A stretch of DNA of 64,000 nt, taken from assembly GCF_014199985.1 (NCBI RefSeq), contig NZ_JACHOS010000004.1, forward strand, positions 62,001 through 126,000, written 5' to 3'. Within the stretch, counting starts at the first letter, position 1; each line of letters begins with the position of its first letter. Below, piece after piece: positions 24,259-32,528 of this stretch. The notes beneath the pieces are model-generated. The model was not told where the DNA came from, ran no database searches, and saw only the letters and a program-made list of their open reading frames with translations. The translations under genes and the position numbers were made by a program. This DNA comes from Methylorubrum rhodesianum (GTDB lineage Bacteria; Pseudomonadota; Alphaproteobacteria; Rhizobiales; Beijerinckiaceae).

Positions 24259-24599
24259 GGCGCCACCACGGGAGGACCGGGGGTGTAGCCGAGGCCCGCG
24301 ACGGCCGTCCGCACGCGACCGAGCAGGAGGGGTCGGCCGGCGGCGTAGGTGACGCGGAGCGTGCGGCCGACGAAATCGATCTCCGCGTCGGTCACCCCGT
24401 CCACCTTCCGGACCGCACGCTTGATCGAGGCGGCGCAGGAGAGGCAGACCATGCCTTCCACCGGGAGGGTCGCGACCTTCAGATCGGAGCCGCGGCGTGA
24501 CGTGGCCGGCGTGTCCTCTTGGGCCCGAACAGGCCCCACCGGTCCCAGGAGGAGAGCTGCCAGTGCGGCCGCCCCGCTCGAAGAAATCAGGAACCTCAT
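24255..24599 (-). CDS. Secreted HMA-domain protein, MerP-like
   Basis: 114 residues. A signal peptide ending near GPVRAQ precedes an HMA domain with EGMVCLSCAASIKRAVRKVD and VDFVGRTLRVTY-like strands. The motif is CLSC rather than the MerP CAAC. The ATG at 24599 overlaps the P-type ATPase stop as ATGA. It probably collects metal in the periplasm for the same operon's transporters. Confidence 0.85.
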   Translation of the reverse strand: MRFLISSSGAAALAALLLGPVGPVRAQEDTPATSRRGSDLKVATLPVEGMVCLSCAASIKRAVRKVDGVTDAEIDFVGRTLRVTYAAGRPLLLGRVRTAVAGLGYTPGPPVVAP

Positions 24600-27058
24600 C
24601 GCCGACCTCCTTCGATGGCGAGCCCGTTCGTCCCGGGCAGGCTGCCGACGCTCGTGATCGCCCCCAGGAACAGTCCGGGCTGGCCCCAGAGGGAATTGAG
24701 GAAGATCGCGGTGACGCTCACCGCCATGGCGACCATGGCCCAGATCGGGTTGATGAGGCCGGTCGCGGCGATCGGGATGCCGAGGCCGTTGAAGGCGAAG
24801 GCGAGCCAGACGTTCTGGAGCATCTTGGCGTAGCTGCGCCGGCTGATGCGGCGGGCGAGCGGCAGCGCGGCCAGGCGGTTCGACAGGATGATGATGTCGG
24901 CGGCCTCGATGGCGATGTCGGTGCCCCCGCCCATGGCGATGCCGACATCGGCCTGCATCAGGGCGGGCGCGTCGTTGATGCCGTCGCCGACCATCGCGAC
25001 CTTGGCCGTCGCCTGGAGGCGCCGCACGGTCTCCGCCTTGCCGTCGGGCATCACCCCCGCGTGGACCTCGTCGATGCCCGCCTCGGCGGCAATCCGGCGG
25101 GCGGCCCGCTCGTTGTCACCGGTGAGCAGGACCGTCCTCACGCCCTCAGCCCGCAAGGCCGCGACCGCCTGCGCCGCGTCGGACCGCAGGCTGTCGTCGA
25201 GCGCGAGCAGACCCAGCAGGCGATGGTCCCGGCTGACCACGATGACGGTGCGCCCGGCCCCCTCCAGGGTCAGGATGCGCGCTGAAGCGGGCGCGAGATC
25301 GATGCCGTGGCCGGCGAGGAAGGCCGGGCTGCCGACCAGGACGTTGCCCGCCTCGGTCTGGGCGACGATGCCCTTGCCCGGGACGGCCTCGAACGAGGTC
25401 ACGTCCGGGGGCACGGCGCCGCGAGCGAACGCGGCCTTGACCACCGCCTGCGCGAGCGGGTGCTCGGACGAGGCCTCGGCCGCGGCGGCAACGGCGACGA
25501 GATCGGCCTCGCTCCCGGAGAACGCCTCGACCTCGCGGACCGCGGGCCGGCCCTCGGTGAGGGTCCCGGTCTTATCGAAGACGACGGTGTCAACGAGGCG
25601 ATAGCCCTGGAAGGCCTCGCCGGTCCGCATCAGGATGCCGTGCTCGGCGGCTTCGCCGGACCCCCGCACGATGGAGAGCGGTGCCGAGATCCCGACGGCG
25701 CAGGGATAGCCCATGACCAGGACGCTCAAGCCCGCGAACACGGCCCGCTCGATGTCGGGTTCGCCGCCCGCCAACCACGAACCGGCGAGCCAGCCGACGA
25801 AGGCCAGCGCGGCCACCGCGAGCACGGTCGGGGTGTAGACCTGCAGGACGCGGTCGACGAGGTGGAGCAGGCCAGGCTTGAGGGCGCGGGCGTCCTCGAC
25901 CTCGCGCACCACCTTCTGCAGGAAGCTGCCGGCCCCCACCGCGGTTACCCGCACCAGCAGGGTGCCGGTGCCGTTGATCGAGCCGCCGATGACGGCGTCG
26001 CCCTCCGCGCGCTCGACCGGGATCGGCTCGCCGGTGACGAGGGCCTGGTCGACGGCGGAGCGGCCGCCCGCGACCGTGCCGTCGACGGGCACGCGCTCCC
26101 CGGGGCGGATGCGGACGAGGTCGCCGACTGCGACCGCGTCCAGCGGCACATCCCGCTCCTGGCCGTCCCGGACCACGCGGGCGGTCTCCGGCTGGAGGTC
26201 GAGGAGCCGCTTCACGGCCTGGGAGCTGCGCGTCTTGACGATGAGGGACAGCCACTCGGAGAAGATGTGGTAGGTCGCGACCATGACCGAGACGGCGAAG
26301 AACGGGGCCGTCGGGTAGTCCGGCCGGTCGAGAACCAGCCCGATGACGCCGCCGAGCATGCCCGCGAAGGCGCCGATTTCCAGCAGCACGTGCTGGTTCA
26401 GGATGCCGCGGCGGAGGGCCTGGACGGCCATGTGCAGGATGTGGCGCCCAACCCCGAAGACGAGCACGACCGCGAGCGCGGCGACGAGCCAGGGAGCGGA
26501 GGCCGTTAGGTAGCCCTGGAGGTTCAGGTAGAGCAGGCCGAGTGCCAGGACTGCGAGACCGGTGGTGCTGGCGGCCGCGGCGAGGAGGCTGGTCTTCCGC
26601 AGGACGAGGAAGACCATCGCGCCGAGGCTGAGGCAGACCAGGGCGGGTAGGAAGCCGATCCAGCCGAGGGTGGGATCCGCGATGATGGGAATGGAGGCGA
26701 CGCTCAGGGCGACCGCCACGACGAAGCGGCGGCTCTCGCGCACGAGATCGCGCTCCTCCTCCTCGTAGGGCCGGACCTTGCGCGGGTCGGAGATGGTGTA
26801 GCCGATGTCGCGCAGGATCCCCAGCAGCGCCGCCGGCCGCGCGACCGCCGGGTCGTACTCGACGAGGGCCTGCTCGTGGGTCAGGCTGACCGCCACCTTG
26901 TCGACGCCGGGCTGGCTGCCCAGAGCCTTCTCGATGGTTCCGGTGCAGAGCGAGCAGTGCAGGCCGCCGATCCGGGCACGGATGCGCGCCCGGTCGGGCC
27001 GGCTCGCCGGCTCCTCGCTCCACAGGGAAAAGTCGGTGTCGAGGGTTGCTGCGGCCAT
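24596..27058 (-). CDS. P1B-type heavy-metal ATPase with YPC in place of CPC
   Basis: 820 residues. An N-terminal HMA domain (IGGLHCSLCTGTIEKALGSQ) is followed by membrane helices. The phosphatase TGE loop (LVTGEPIPVERAEGD), the phosphorylation site [13 protein letters not shown], the HP locus (ASSEHPLAQAV), TGDN (VLLTGDNERAARR) and GDGINDAPALMQAD are intact. The transmembrane metal site on helix 6 reads VLVMGYPCAVGISAP: tyrosine replaces the first cysteine of CPC. The last helices carry FNGLGIPIAATGLINP. All catalytic residues are present, so it should be an active pump. Its specificity is unclear because the ligand set differs from the Cu, Zn and Co subtypes. It is the central gene of the operon. 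Confidence 0.93.
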   Translation of the reverse strand: MAAATLDTDFSLWSEEPASRPDRARIRARIGGLHCSLCTGTIEKALGSQPGVDKVAVSLTHEQALVEYDPAVARPAALLGILRDIGYTISDPRKVRPYEEEERDLVRESRRFVVAVALSVASIPIIADPTLGWIGFLPALVCLSLGAMVFLVLRKTSLLAAAASTTGLAVLALGLLYLNLQGYLTASAPWLVAALAVVLVFGVGRHILHMAVQALRRGILNQHVLLEIGAFAGMLGGVIGLVLDRPDYPTAPFFAVSVMVATYHIFSEWLSLIVKTRSSQAVKRLLDLQPETARVVRDGQERDVPLDAVAVGDLVRIRPGERVPVDGTVAGGRSAVDQALVTGEPIPVERAEGDAVIGGSINGTGTLLVRVTAVGAGSFLQKVVREVEDARALKPGLLHLVDRVLQVYTPTVLAVAALAFVGWLAGSWLAGGEPDIERAVFAGLSVLVMGYPCAVGISAPLSIVRGSGEAAEHGILMRTGEAFQGYRLVDTVVFDKTGTLTEGRPAVREVEAFSGSEADLVAVAAAAEASSEHPLAQAVVKAAFARGAVPPDVTSFEAVPGKGIVAQTEAGNVLVGSPAFLAGHGIDLAPASARILTLEGAGRTVIVVSRDHRLLGLLALDDSLRSDAAQAVAALRAEGVRTVLLTGDNERAARRIAAEAGIDEVHAGVMPDGKAETVRRLQATAKVAMVGDGINDAPALMQADVGIAMGGGTDIAIEAADIIILSNRLAALPLARRISRRSYAKMLQNVWLAFAFNGLGIPIAATGLINPIWAMVAMAVSVTAIFLNSLWGQPGLFLGAITSVGSLPGTNGLAIEGGRR

Positions 27059-27091
27059 CGGTCCGTCTCCAGGAATGTCCAGCCGGCCGGA

Positions 27092-27313
27092 TCAGGCCGA
27101 AGTACGGGCCACGACCTGGAAGCCGCGCTTCTCGATCAGCTCGACGAGGCGGTCCTCGCTGGTGGTCGCCGGGTCGTAGAGGGCGCGGACGCGTCCCTCG
27201 TCGAAGGAGACGTCGATGCCGCGGACGCCGGGATGAGCCTCCAACAGAGAGCCGACCGAGGCGGAGCAGGCGGCGCACCGCCAGCCTTCGACCTTCAGGG
27301 TGACCGTCCTCAT
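27092..27313 (-). CDS. Small HMA-domain metal chaperone
   Basis: 73 residues, a single HMA domain: MRTVTLKVEGWRCAACSAS, HPGVRGIDVSFDEGRVRALY and KRGFQVVARTSA. The site is RCAAC. The ATG at 27313 overlaps the MerR stop (ATGA); the ATPase follows 33 bases later. Probably the dedicated cytoplasmic chaperone of the YPC ATPase. Confidence 0.88.
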   Translation of the reverse strand: MRTVTLKVEGWRCAACSASVGSLLEAHPGVRGIDVSFDEGRVRALYDPATTSEDRLVELIEKRGFQVVARTSA

Positions 27314-27762
27314 GGCGTCTTCCTCTTTCTCGGCGCGCCGCATCGGCACGCCGCCGGTGCCGGCGGTGCCTCGTCGAGGGCTTCCAGGATGGTGCAGCCA
27401 CCCAGCCCGCCGTGGCCCGGGCACGAGGCGACCACGGCCTCCAGGGCGGCGCGGACGCGCAGGAGTTCGGCGATCCTCGCGTCCACCTCGGCGATCTTGT
27501 GCCGGGCCCGGGCCCGCACGTCGCCGCAGTCGGCCTGCGGGTCGGCGCGCAGGGCGAGGAGCTCCTGCGCCTCCTTGAGGGAGAACCCGATCCTCTGGGC
27601 CTGCCGGATGAAGCGGATGCGGGCGATCACCTCGGGCGGGTAGGTCCGATAGCCGGCCCCCTTGGCCGGCTGCGCGATCAAGCCCTGGCGCTCGTAGAAC
27701 CGGATGGTCTCGACGCCGACGCCGGCCTCCCGCGCCGCCTTCCCGATGGTCGGATCCCGCAT
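27310..27762 (-). CDS. MerR-family regulator heading the P-type ATPase operon
   Basis: 150 residues from ATG 27762; TTG 27783, GTG 27780 and ATG 27777 are possible upstream starts. It has the winged helix TIGKAAREAGVGVETIRFYE. Cysteines C79 (QADCGDV), C114 and C123 (CPGHGGLGGC) have exactly the 35 and 9 spacing of Hg-sensing MerR, giving a trigonal thiolate site. A further CRC follows in the tail (PAACRCGAPRKRK). It is transcribed with its own target operon from the dyad promoter at 27797-27824. Hg(II), Cd(II) or Zn(II) could be the inducer. Confidence 0.88.
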   Translation of the reverse strand: MRDPTIGKAAREAGVGVETIRFYERQGLIAQPAKGAGYRTYPPEVIARIRFIRQAQRIGFSLKEAQELLALRADPQADCGDVRARARHKIAEVDARIAELLRVRAALEAVVASCPGHGGLGGCTILEALDEAPPAPAACRCGAPRKRKTP

Positions 27763-27796
27763 GTGCTGCCCCGGCATCACCAACGCCCCGTGAGCC

Positions 27797-27824
27797 TAAG
27801 GTCCGTACCGTAGTACGGGGTCAA
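27797..27824 (-). promoter_or_regulatory. MerR-type promoter/operator of the ATPase operon
   Basis: The near-perfect dyad CCGTACCGTAGTACGG lies at 27803-27818. On the minus strand -35 TTGACC (27819-27824) is followed by a CCTTAG-like -10 near 27797-27802, giving a spacer of about 16-20 bases depending on the -10 register. The dyad sequence CCGTAC..GTACGG is of the classical mercury-operator type and differs from the CTGTAG-type dyads elsewhere in the window. Confidence 0.75.
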
Positions 27825-27957
27825 GGGCGTTTTACGAGGGAAGTCTTTGGGCTCTCGCTCCCGGTTATCCTCCGTGGTTTCCGGAAGGGGCGGCCCATGG
27901 GCTCGGTCTGCCGCCGGGCGGCGGCCCGAGATGCCTCAGGGATAGGCTCGCACCGCG

Positions 27958-29180
27958 TCATCGTGCGATGCGGACGGGGCGGGCAATGGCCTCGCGGGTC
28001 CCGCGCAATTCGCTGGAGGGCAGGTAACGCGGGTCGAGGTCGCCCACGCGCGAGAACGCCGGCCCGGCGAACTGGGCGCGCACGTCGTCCCCGCGGTTGT
28101 CCCGAGCCACCCGGAAGAAGTTGCGCGCGGTCCCGCCCTCGACGCCGAGGGCGAGGTCGAGCATGCGCACGATGCCGGAATAGATGCTCGTGGTGCGCGC
28201 GACCTCGAAGGCCGCCGCGACGTCGCCGCCCGCCTTGCCCAGCCAGAGCACGTCGATGAGTTGCACCGTCTCGGCCGAGCCGCTCGCGGTCAGGCGTTCG
28301 GGCAGGCGGTTGAGGCAGCCGCCCGACAGGCGGCCGGGGCCGTAGGGACGGCCGGCGTCGTTCGAGGCGATCCAGACGTCGAAGCCGAGGGCCAGGCCGA
28401 GGTCCCGCAGCCAGCCCTGGATCTCGGTGTGGGTGTGGTCCGCCTTGCTCGCGGCCTGCGCCCGCACCCGGTCGAGGTCCGCCCGCCGGCGGGCCAGGGC
28501 CGCGGCCCCCGTCGCGCTCGGGCAGCGGCCGGACCCGACGTCGAACAGGAAGCCGGCGACGCCCCCGTCATCGTTCGAGAGGAGCGTCCGGTGGCTGGCG
28601 TTGAGGGCGACGATCCCCCGGGCCCATGGCGAGGGACTCGTCCCACTTGCCGAGTGTCGCGTTGGCCCCGGTCAGCGCGTTGTAGCCCTTCACGATGGCC
28701 GTGTTGAACGGGCTCACCCAGGTCGGGTGCAGGAAGTAGAGCAGGTTCGCCGCCGCCGGGCCGAGGCTCGTGATCCCCGCCTGGTCGAGCGCTTGGATGG
28801 CCGCGAGCACCTGCGCCTCGGCGGTGCCGCGCAGGCAGGCGTCGAGGAAGCGCCCGAAGGCGACCTGGTTGGCGCCGTCCTCGTGGATGTCCGGGATGCG
28901 CAGCTTCGGCTTCCAGAGGAAGGCGTGGTCGGCGCCGTGGAAGACCTGGCGCTGCTCTGCGATCGCGTGGGCCCCCGTCTCCAGTCACGAGCCGCGGTAG
29001 GCGTTGCCGAAGGTGTCGGCCCGGATCTCCTCGACCACGGCCTGGAGGCGGCGTCGGATCGCGCGGAAGTTCTCGATGCGCTCCTCCCACAGGGACCAGG
29101 TCCGGTGGGAGCCGCCCGGGTCGTCGCGCCAGGCCCGGATGCGGTTCCCGATCCAGGCCGCGTCAGGCAGGGAGGGTTCG
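27958..29180 (-). pseudogene. Broken gene for a PD-(D/E)XK-like (restriction-type) protein
   Basis: Three consecutive frames together encode one protein-like sequence. First comes DAAWIGNRIRAWRDDPGGSH (ending in a stop near 28987). Then FHGADHAFLWKPKLRIPDIH through NLLYFLHPTWVSPFNTAIVK, and finally a frame from about 28612 to 27958 with LGLALGFDVWIASNDAGRPY and LIDVLWLGKAGGDVAAAFEV followed by TTSIYSG. The D...LWL...AAFEV.. TTSIYSG pattern is that of predicted restriction-endonuclease-like proteins. Two indels (near 28985 and 28612) and no clean start show it is inactive unless sequencing errors are involved. Confidence 0.55.
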
Positions 29181-29332
29181 GTCGGTCCCGGTCTCGTCCA
29201 TCACCTGCATCGGCGCGGCATACCCGTCCTTCGCATCCGGATGGGAGCGTACCATCCCGCCTTCGGGAACGCTGTCATCGGCAAGGCTCACGCGGGCAGT
29301 GTGGTCGGTCGCGTCGAAGGCGGCGCGCTCGG

Positions 29333-29563
29333 TCAGGGCGCGGCCCCCTCCCCGCTGGCCTGCCGGACTCGGCGCGGCAATTCGCGCGCGAGCGCCGTGC
29401 GCCGACAGGGCGTCATCTTACGCCATGCCCTGATCTCCGAACTGGTCCGGCCGCAGCCGACGCACCAGCCCGACCGGCCATCGAACCGGCAGACGCCGGT
29501 GCAGGGATCCTTCTCCGTCACGGCACGCCCTCCCTCGCCCGCAACGGGCTTCTCGCTCGACAT
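29333..29563 (-). CDS. DUF1289 family protein
   Basis: 76 residues. The DUF1289 cysteine pattern is clear: DPCTGVCRFDGRSGWCVGCG, then RTSSEIRAWRKMTPCRRTAL. The ATG at 29563 starts MSSEKPVAGEG. Such proteins are small, probably metal- or iron-sulfur-binding, with no known activity. It is divergent from rcnR and its start touches the RcnR-type operator at 29566-29582, so it may share that control. Confidence 0.7.
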   Translation of the reverse strand: MSSEKPVAGEGGRAVTEKDPCTGVCRFDGRSGWCVGCGRTSSEIRAWRKMTPCRRTALARELPRRVRQASGEGAAP

Positions 29564-29565
29564 AC

Positions 29566-29582
29566 ATAGGGTAGCCCCCTAT
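29566..29582. promoter_or_regulatory. RcnR/CsoR-type operator
   Basis: ATAGGGTAGCCCCCTAT is a G/C tract with inverted A/T flanks, the type recognised by RcnR-family repressors. It lies 26 bases before rcnR and next to the divergent DUF1289 start. Confidence 0.55.
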
Positions 29583-29607
29583 ATTACGAAGCGAAGGGAG
29601 CCGACCC

Positions 29608-29886
29608 ATGTCCCACACCGTCAAGGACAAGACCAAGCTTCTGGCGCGCGTGCGCCGGATCAAGGGGCAGGCCGAGGCCGTCGAGCGCGCCCTGGAGGCG
29701 GAGATCGGCTGCACCGACGTGCTGATGCTGGTCGCCTCGATGCGGGGCGCCATCAACGGGCTGACCGCCGAGCTGATGGAGGACCACATCCGCCATCACG
29801 TCGTCGACCCCGCTCGCGAGCCCGACCCGGAGCGTGCCAAGGGCGCGGCCGAGCTCATCGAGGTCGTCCGGACCTATCTGAAGTAG
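29608..29886 (+). CDS. rcnR: RcnR-type Ni/Co-responsive repressor
   Basis: 92 residues, all-helical CsoR/RcnR fold. RcnR metal ligands are present: the N-terminal MSH (His3), Cys35 (EIGCTDV) and histidines in EDHIRHHVV (60, 63, 64). CsoR copper repressors lack His3 in this arrangement. The body carries LLARVRRIKGQAEAVERALE. It is followed 14 bases later by rcnA, which it presumably represses until nickel or cobalt binds. Confidence 0.88.
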   Translation: MSHTVKDKTKLLARVRRIKGQAEAVERALEAEIGCTDVLMLVASMRGAINGLTAELMEDHIRHHVVDPAREPDPERAKGAAELIEVVRTYLK

Positions 29887-29900
29887 GAGGGCGACCCGTC

Positions 29901-31019
29901 ATGGTCCCGTTTCCCGAATTGCTGCAGCAGGGGACCGCGCACGCCTGGCTGTTCGTGCCGAGCGCGATCCTGCTCGGCGCCCTGCACGGCCTGGAGCCCG
30001 GCCACTCCAAGACGATGATGGCCGCCTTCATCATCGCGGTCCGCGGCACCGTCCTGCAGGCGGTCCTGCTGGGCTTGGCGGCGACGCTCTCGCACACGGC
30101 GGTCGTCTGGGTGATCGCGCTCGGCGGCCAGTACCTGGGGCAGGCGTGGGGCGGCGAGGCGTCCGAGCCGTACTTCCAGCTCGCCTCGGCCGTCCTCATC
30201 GTCGGCATCGCGCTCTGGATGGCGTGGCGCACCTGGCGCGAGCAGCACCACGACCACCACCACGACGCCGAGGGCCACGGCATCATGGCCCGCGATGGCG
30301 TCTTCCAGCTGGAGGTCATCGAGGACGGCGTGCCGCCGCGCTGGCGCCTGAGCCGGGTCAAGGGCGTGCTGCCCCCGGCCCAGCGCGTCACCCTTGAGAC
30401 GGTCCGACCCGACGGTGCCCGCCAGGCATTCTCGTTCGCGAGTGGGGGCGACTTCCTGGAGAGCATGGAGGAGATCCCGGAGCCGCATGCCTTCAGGGCA
30501 CGGCTGCACCTCGATGGGTCCGCCGGGGCGGAGATCCACGAGGTCGCGTTCGAGGAGCACGGCCACGCACACGACCACCTGAACCTGGGCGACGAGGACG
30601 ACGCACACGCCCGGGCGCACGCCGAGGCCATCCGGCGACGGTTCGGGGGCCGCACCGTGACCACCGGTCAGATCGTGCTGTTCGGCCTGACGGGCGGCCT
30701 GATCCCGTGCCCGGCCGCCATCACGGTGCTGCTGCTCTGCATCCAGCTCAAGCAGTTCAGCCTCGGCTTCGCGCTCGTCGTGTGCTTCAGCATCGGGCTG
30801 GCGCTCACGATGGTGTCGGCCGGAATCCTGGCCGCGCTCAGCGTGAGGCACGTGGCGAACCGCTGGTCGGGCTTCGACGCCTTCGCCCGGCGGGCCCCCT
30901 ACGCCTCCGCGGCTCTGATCGTCCTGGTCGGCCTCTACACGGGCTGGCTCGGCTGGGAGGGCATCCGGCACGGCCACCAGGAGCCTGCGACGACGATTGC
31001 CGTGTGGGCGCCGGCCTGA
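29901..31019 (+). CDS. rcnA: Ni(II)/Co(II) efflux protein RcnA
   Basis: 372 residues. The first helices hold the NiCoT/RcnA signature ALHGLEPGHSKTMMAAFIIA. A long cytoplasmic loop has histidine clusters (HHDHHHDAEGHG and EEHGHAHDHLN). The second half has GLTGGLIPCPAAITVLLLCI. AGGAGGGCG precedes the ATG at 29901. The central loop of about 150 residues between His clusters is longer than in E. coli RcnA and carries a beta-rich insert. Proton-coupled nickel/cobalt export is the expected role. Confidence 0.9.
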   Translation: MVPFPELLQQGTAHAWLFVPSAILLGALHGLEPGHSKTMMAAFIIAVRGTVLQAVLLGLAATLSHTAVVWVIALGGQYLGQAWGGEASEPYFQLASAVLIVGIALWMAWRTWREQHHDHHHDAEGHGIMARDGVFQLEVIEDGVPPRWRLSRVKGVLPPAQRVTLETVRPDGARQAFSFASGGDFLESMEEIPEPHAFRARLHLDGSAGAEIHEVAFEEHGHAHDHLNLGDEDDAHARAHAEAIRRRFGGRTVTTGQIVLFGLTGGLIPCPAAITVLLLCIQLKQFSLGFALVVCFSIGLALTMVSAGILAALSVRHVANRWSGFDAFARRAPYASAALIVLVGLYTGWLGWEGIRHGHQEPATTIAVWAPA

Positions 31020-31034
31020 CGGGCGCCGCGGCCC

Positions 31035-31177
31035 TTGACCTTCCCACCAGGGGAAGCCCCATCTGCGTAGGACGCCACCGACGGGAGGGCGTCATGGTCC
31101 GCTACAGGGTCGAGAAAATGGGCTGCGGCGGCTGCGCCCGGACCGTCATACACGTCGTGACCGATATCCGATTTTGA
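31035..31177 (+). pseudogene. CueR-type promoter with truncated HMA copper chaperone (copy 1)
   Basis: TTGACC (31035-31040), the dyad CTTCCC-ACCAG-GGGAAG and a CATCTG -10 after a 19-base spacer form a CueR-type promoter. The ATG at 31094 opens MVRYRVEKMGCGGCARTVIH, the start of a CopZ-like HMA domain. A stop follows after 27 codons, so the domain is cut off. The promoter and first codons closely match copy 2 at 31609. Confidence 0.6.
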
Positions 31178-31231
31178 CGAAACCGTTCGATTCGATTCAC
31201 AATCGGTCGATTGCGATTCTGGCGAAACACC

Positions 31232-31435
31232 ATGGCAAATCCCGACCGCACCTACTTGGTTTACGCAACGAACACGGACGGCCACGAGGTTTGCGCAGGC
31301 GAATACGCGGCCAAGTGCGCAGATCATGCGATCAACCTGGCCAAGGCAGCCGGGTACGGCGGCACCATGGTCGCGCAGCCCTCGCCGGGTCAGCTCGTTC
31401 GCGACCATTACCGGAAGGACAAGGGGCGCGGCTGA
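31232..31435 (+). CDS. Small hypothetical protein between the two chaperone remnants
   Basis: 67 residues from ATG 31232 (or 74 from 31211): MANPDRTYLVYATNTDGHEV, then AKCADHAINLAKAAGYGG and a basic end HYRKDKGRG. Composition is balanced and less GC-biased than its surroundings, suggesting a real protein. No family recognised. No convincing ribosome binding site. Confidence 0.45.
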   Translation: MANPDRTYLVYATNTDGHEVCAGEYAAKCADHAINLAKAAGYGGTMVAQPSPGQLVRDHYRKDKGRG

Positions 31436-31608
31436 GACTATCGCTGGACCGGTTCGGCCCCGACCTGGCCAGGCGGCGCGACCGCGCTCATGCGACGCCT
31501 CAGCGAACTCGGTGGAAAGCCCGGCTTGCGCGGCTTTCTTCGGGTGGCGCGTCTTTTCGAGGGAAAGCCATCAATTGTGGTTTTCACCTCCTGTCCCGGA
31601 AAAGCCTG

Positions 31609-31875
31609 TTGACCTTCCCACTATGGGAAGCCCCATCTGAGCGGGACGCCACCGAGGGGAGAGCGTCATGGCCCGATACAGGGTCTCGGAACCGGGTTGC
31701 GGCTGCGACCAGGCCGTCACGCGCCGTCCTCGGCGTCGAGTCCGGGGCTCGGGTCAATGCCGACCTGCGGGCCAAACGCGTGACGGGTTCGGGCGCCGGC
31801 GGCCTCGCCGACCGCATCGCCCAGGCCATCACGGCCGCCGGCTACCCGGCCGAGCCGTTGCCCGCGGCACCTTGA
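31609..31875 (+). pseudogene. CueR-type promoter with frameshifted HMA copper chaperone (copy 2)
   Basis: TTGACC (31609-31614), CTTCCC-ACTAT-GGGAAG dyad and CATCTGA repeat the layout of copy 1. The ATG at 31668 encodes MARYRVSEPGCGCDQAVT; then the frame shifts near 31722, after which the other frame continues as LGVESGARVNADLRAKRV and IAQAITAAGYPAEPL to a stop at 31873. The metal site reads GCGCDQ instead of CxxC. Non-functional as sequenced. Confidence 0.6.
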
Positions 31876-31963
31876 AACGCCGCCGCGGCAACCAAACCTG
31901 CACGCCGGCATTCACGTCCCTGACGACATAGTCCCGCCACTGGAAACGGTGTAAGCAGCCCTC

Positions 31964-32440
31964 ATGAGCCCCGACCGGCAAATCGTGCGCCTGATGGCGG
32001 CGATGATCCTCGCGATCATCGCCTACGTCGCGCCGTCCGCCGTCCAGGCCCACGAGGGCCACGCGCACCATGGCCGCCACCAAGCCGCGGCGGCATATGT
32101 CCAGGCGGCGCCCTCCATCGCTGAGACCACGGTTTCCGCTGCCCCTTCGCGCGTCGTAAAGACGTCGGCGAGGCCCCGGACCGCTGTCGATCTTCAGGCG
32201 CCGGCCGTCGAGCCGGTGGCCTCGCTGCGAGCGAATGACGCCGGCGGTAGGTGCTGTCCGGCCGGCTGCAGGGGCTCCTGCTGCGGGACCATGGTCTGTT
32301 GCGCGTCGGGCATCATGTCCGGCACGGGGGCCCTGTCACTTCCCGTGGTCCGCACTGCCAAGCTGATCCCGCACGACGTCGCTGGCCGCCCGGGCGTCGG
32401 CCCCGAGGCCCTGCCCAAGCCGCCACGAACCCTCGCGTGA
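31964..32440 (+). CDS. Secreted His/Cys-rich protein ahead of the RND pump genes
   Basis: 158 residues. A signal peptide (MAAMILAIIAYVAPSAVQA) precedes HEGHAHHGRHQ, a low-complexity middle, and a cysteine block CCPAGCRGSCCGTMVCC near residues 97-113. His plus Cys clusters suggest binding of soft or borderline metals in the periplasm. It is followed by the adaptor and RND genes on the same strand. No known family recognised. Confidence 0.65.
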   Translation: MSPDRQIVRLMAAMILAIIAYVAPSAVQAHEGHAHHGRHQAAAAYVQAAPSIAETTVSAAPSRVVKTSARPRTAVDLQAPAVEPVASLRANDAGGRCCPAGCRGSCCGTMVCCASGIMSGTGALSLPVVRTAKLIPHDVAGRPGVGPEALPKPPRTLA

Positions 32441-32528
32441 CGTGAGGCGCGCCTGAGGCGCGCAACGCCCGGACTGCGTCCGCCATCGCGGCGTGCATCC
32501 GGACTTCCCGACGCGAGGATACCCATTC

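Noticed and set aside
1464..28030. Further GTAAC sequences at about 1466, 4510, 7135, 11695 and 28025
   Set aside because: They lie inside genes or lack CGAA after 16 bases, so they do not fit the SigF-type promoter pattern.
30394..31100. Alternative small frames inside rcnA
   Set aside because: They overlap a gene with strong NiCoT and His-loop features and have no start signals.
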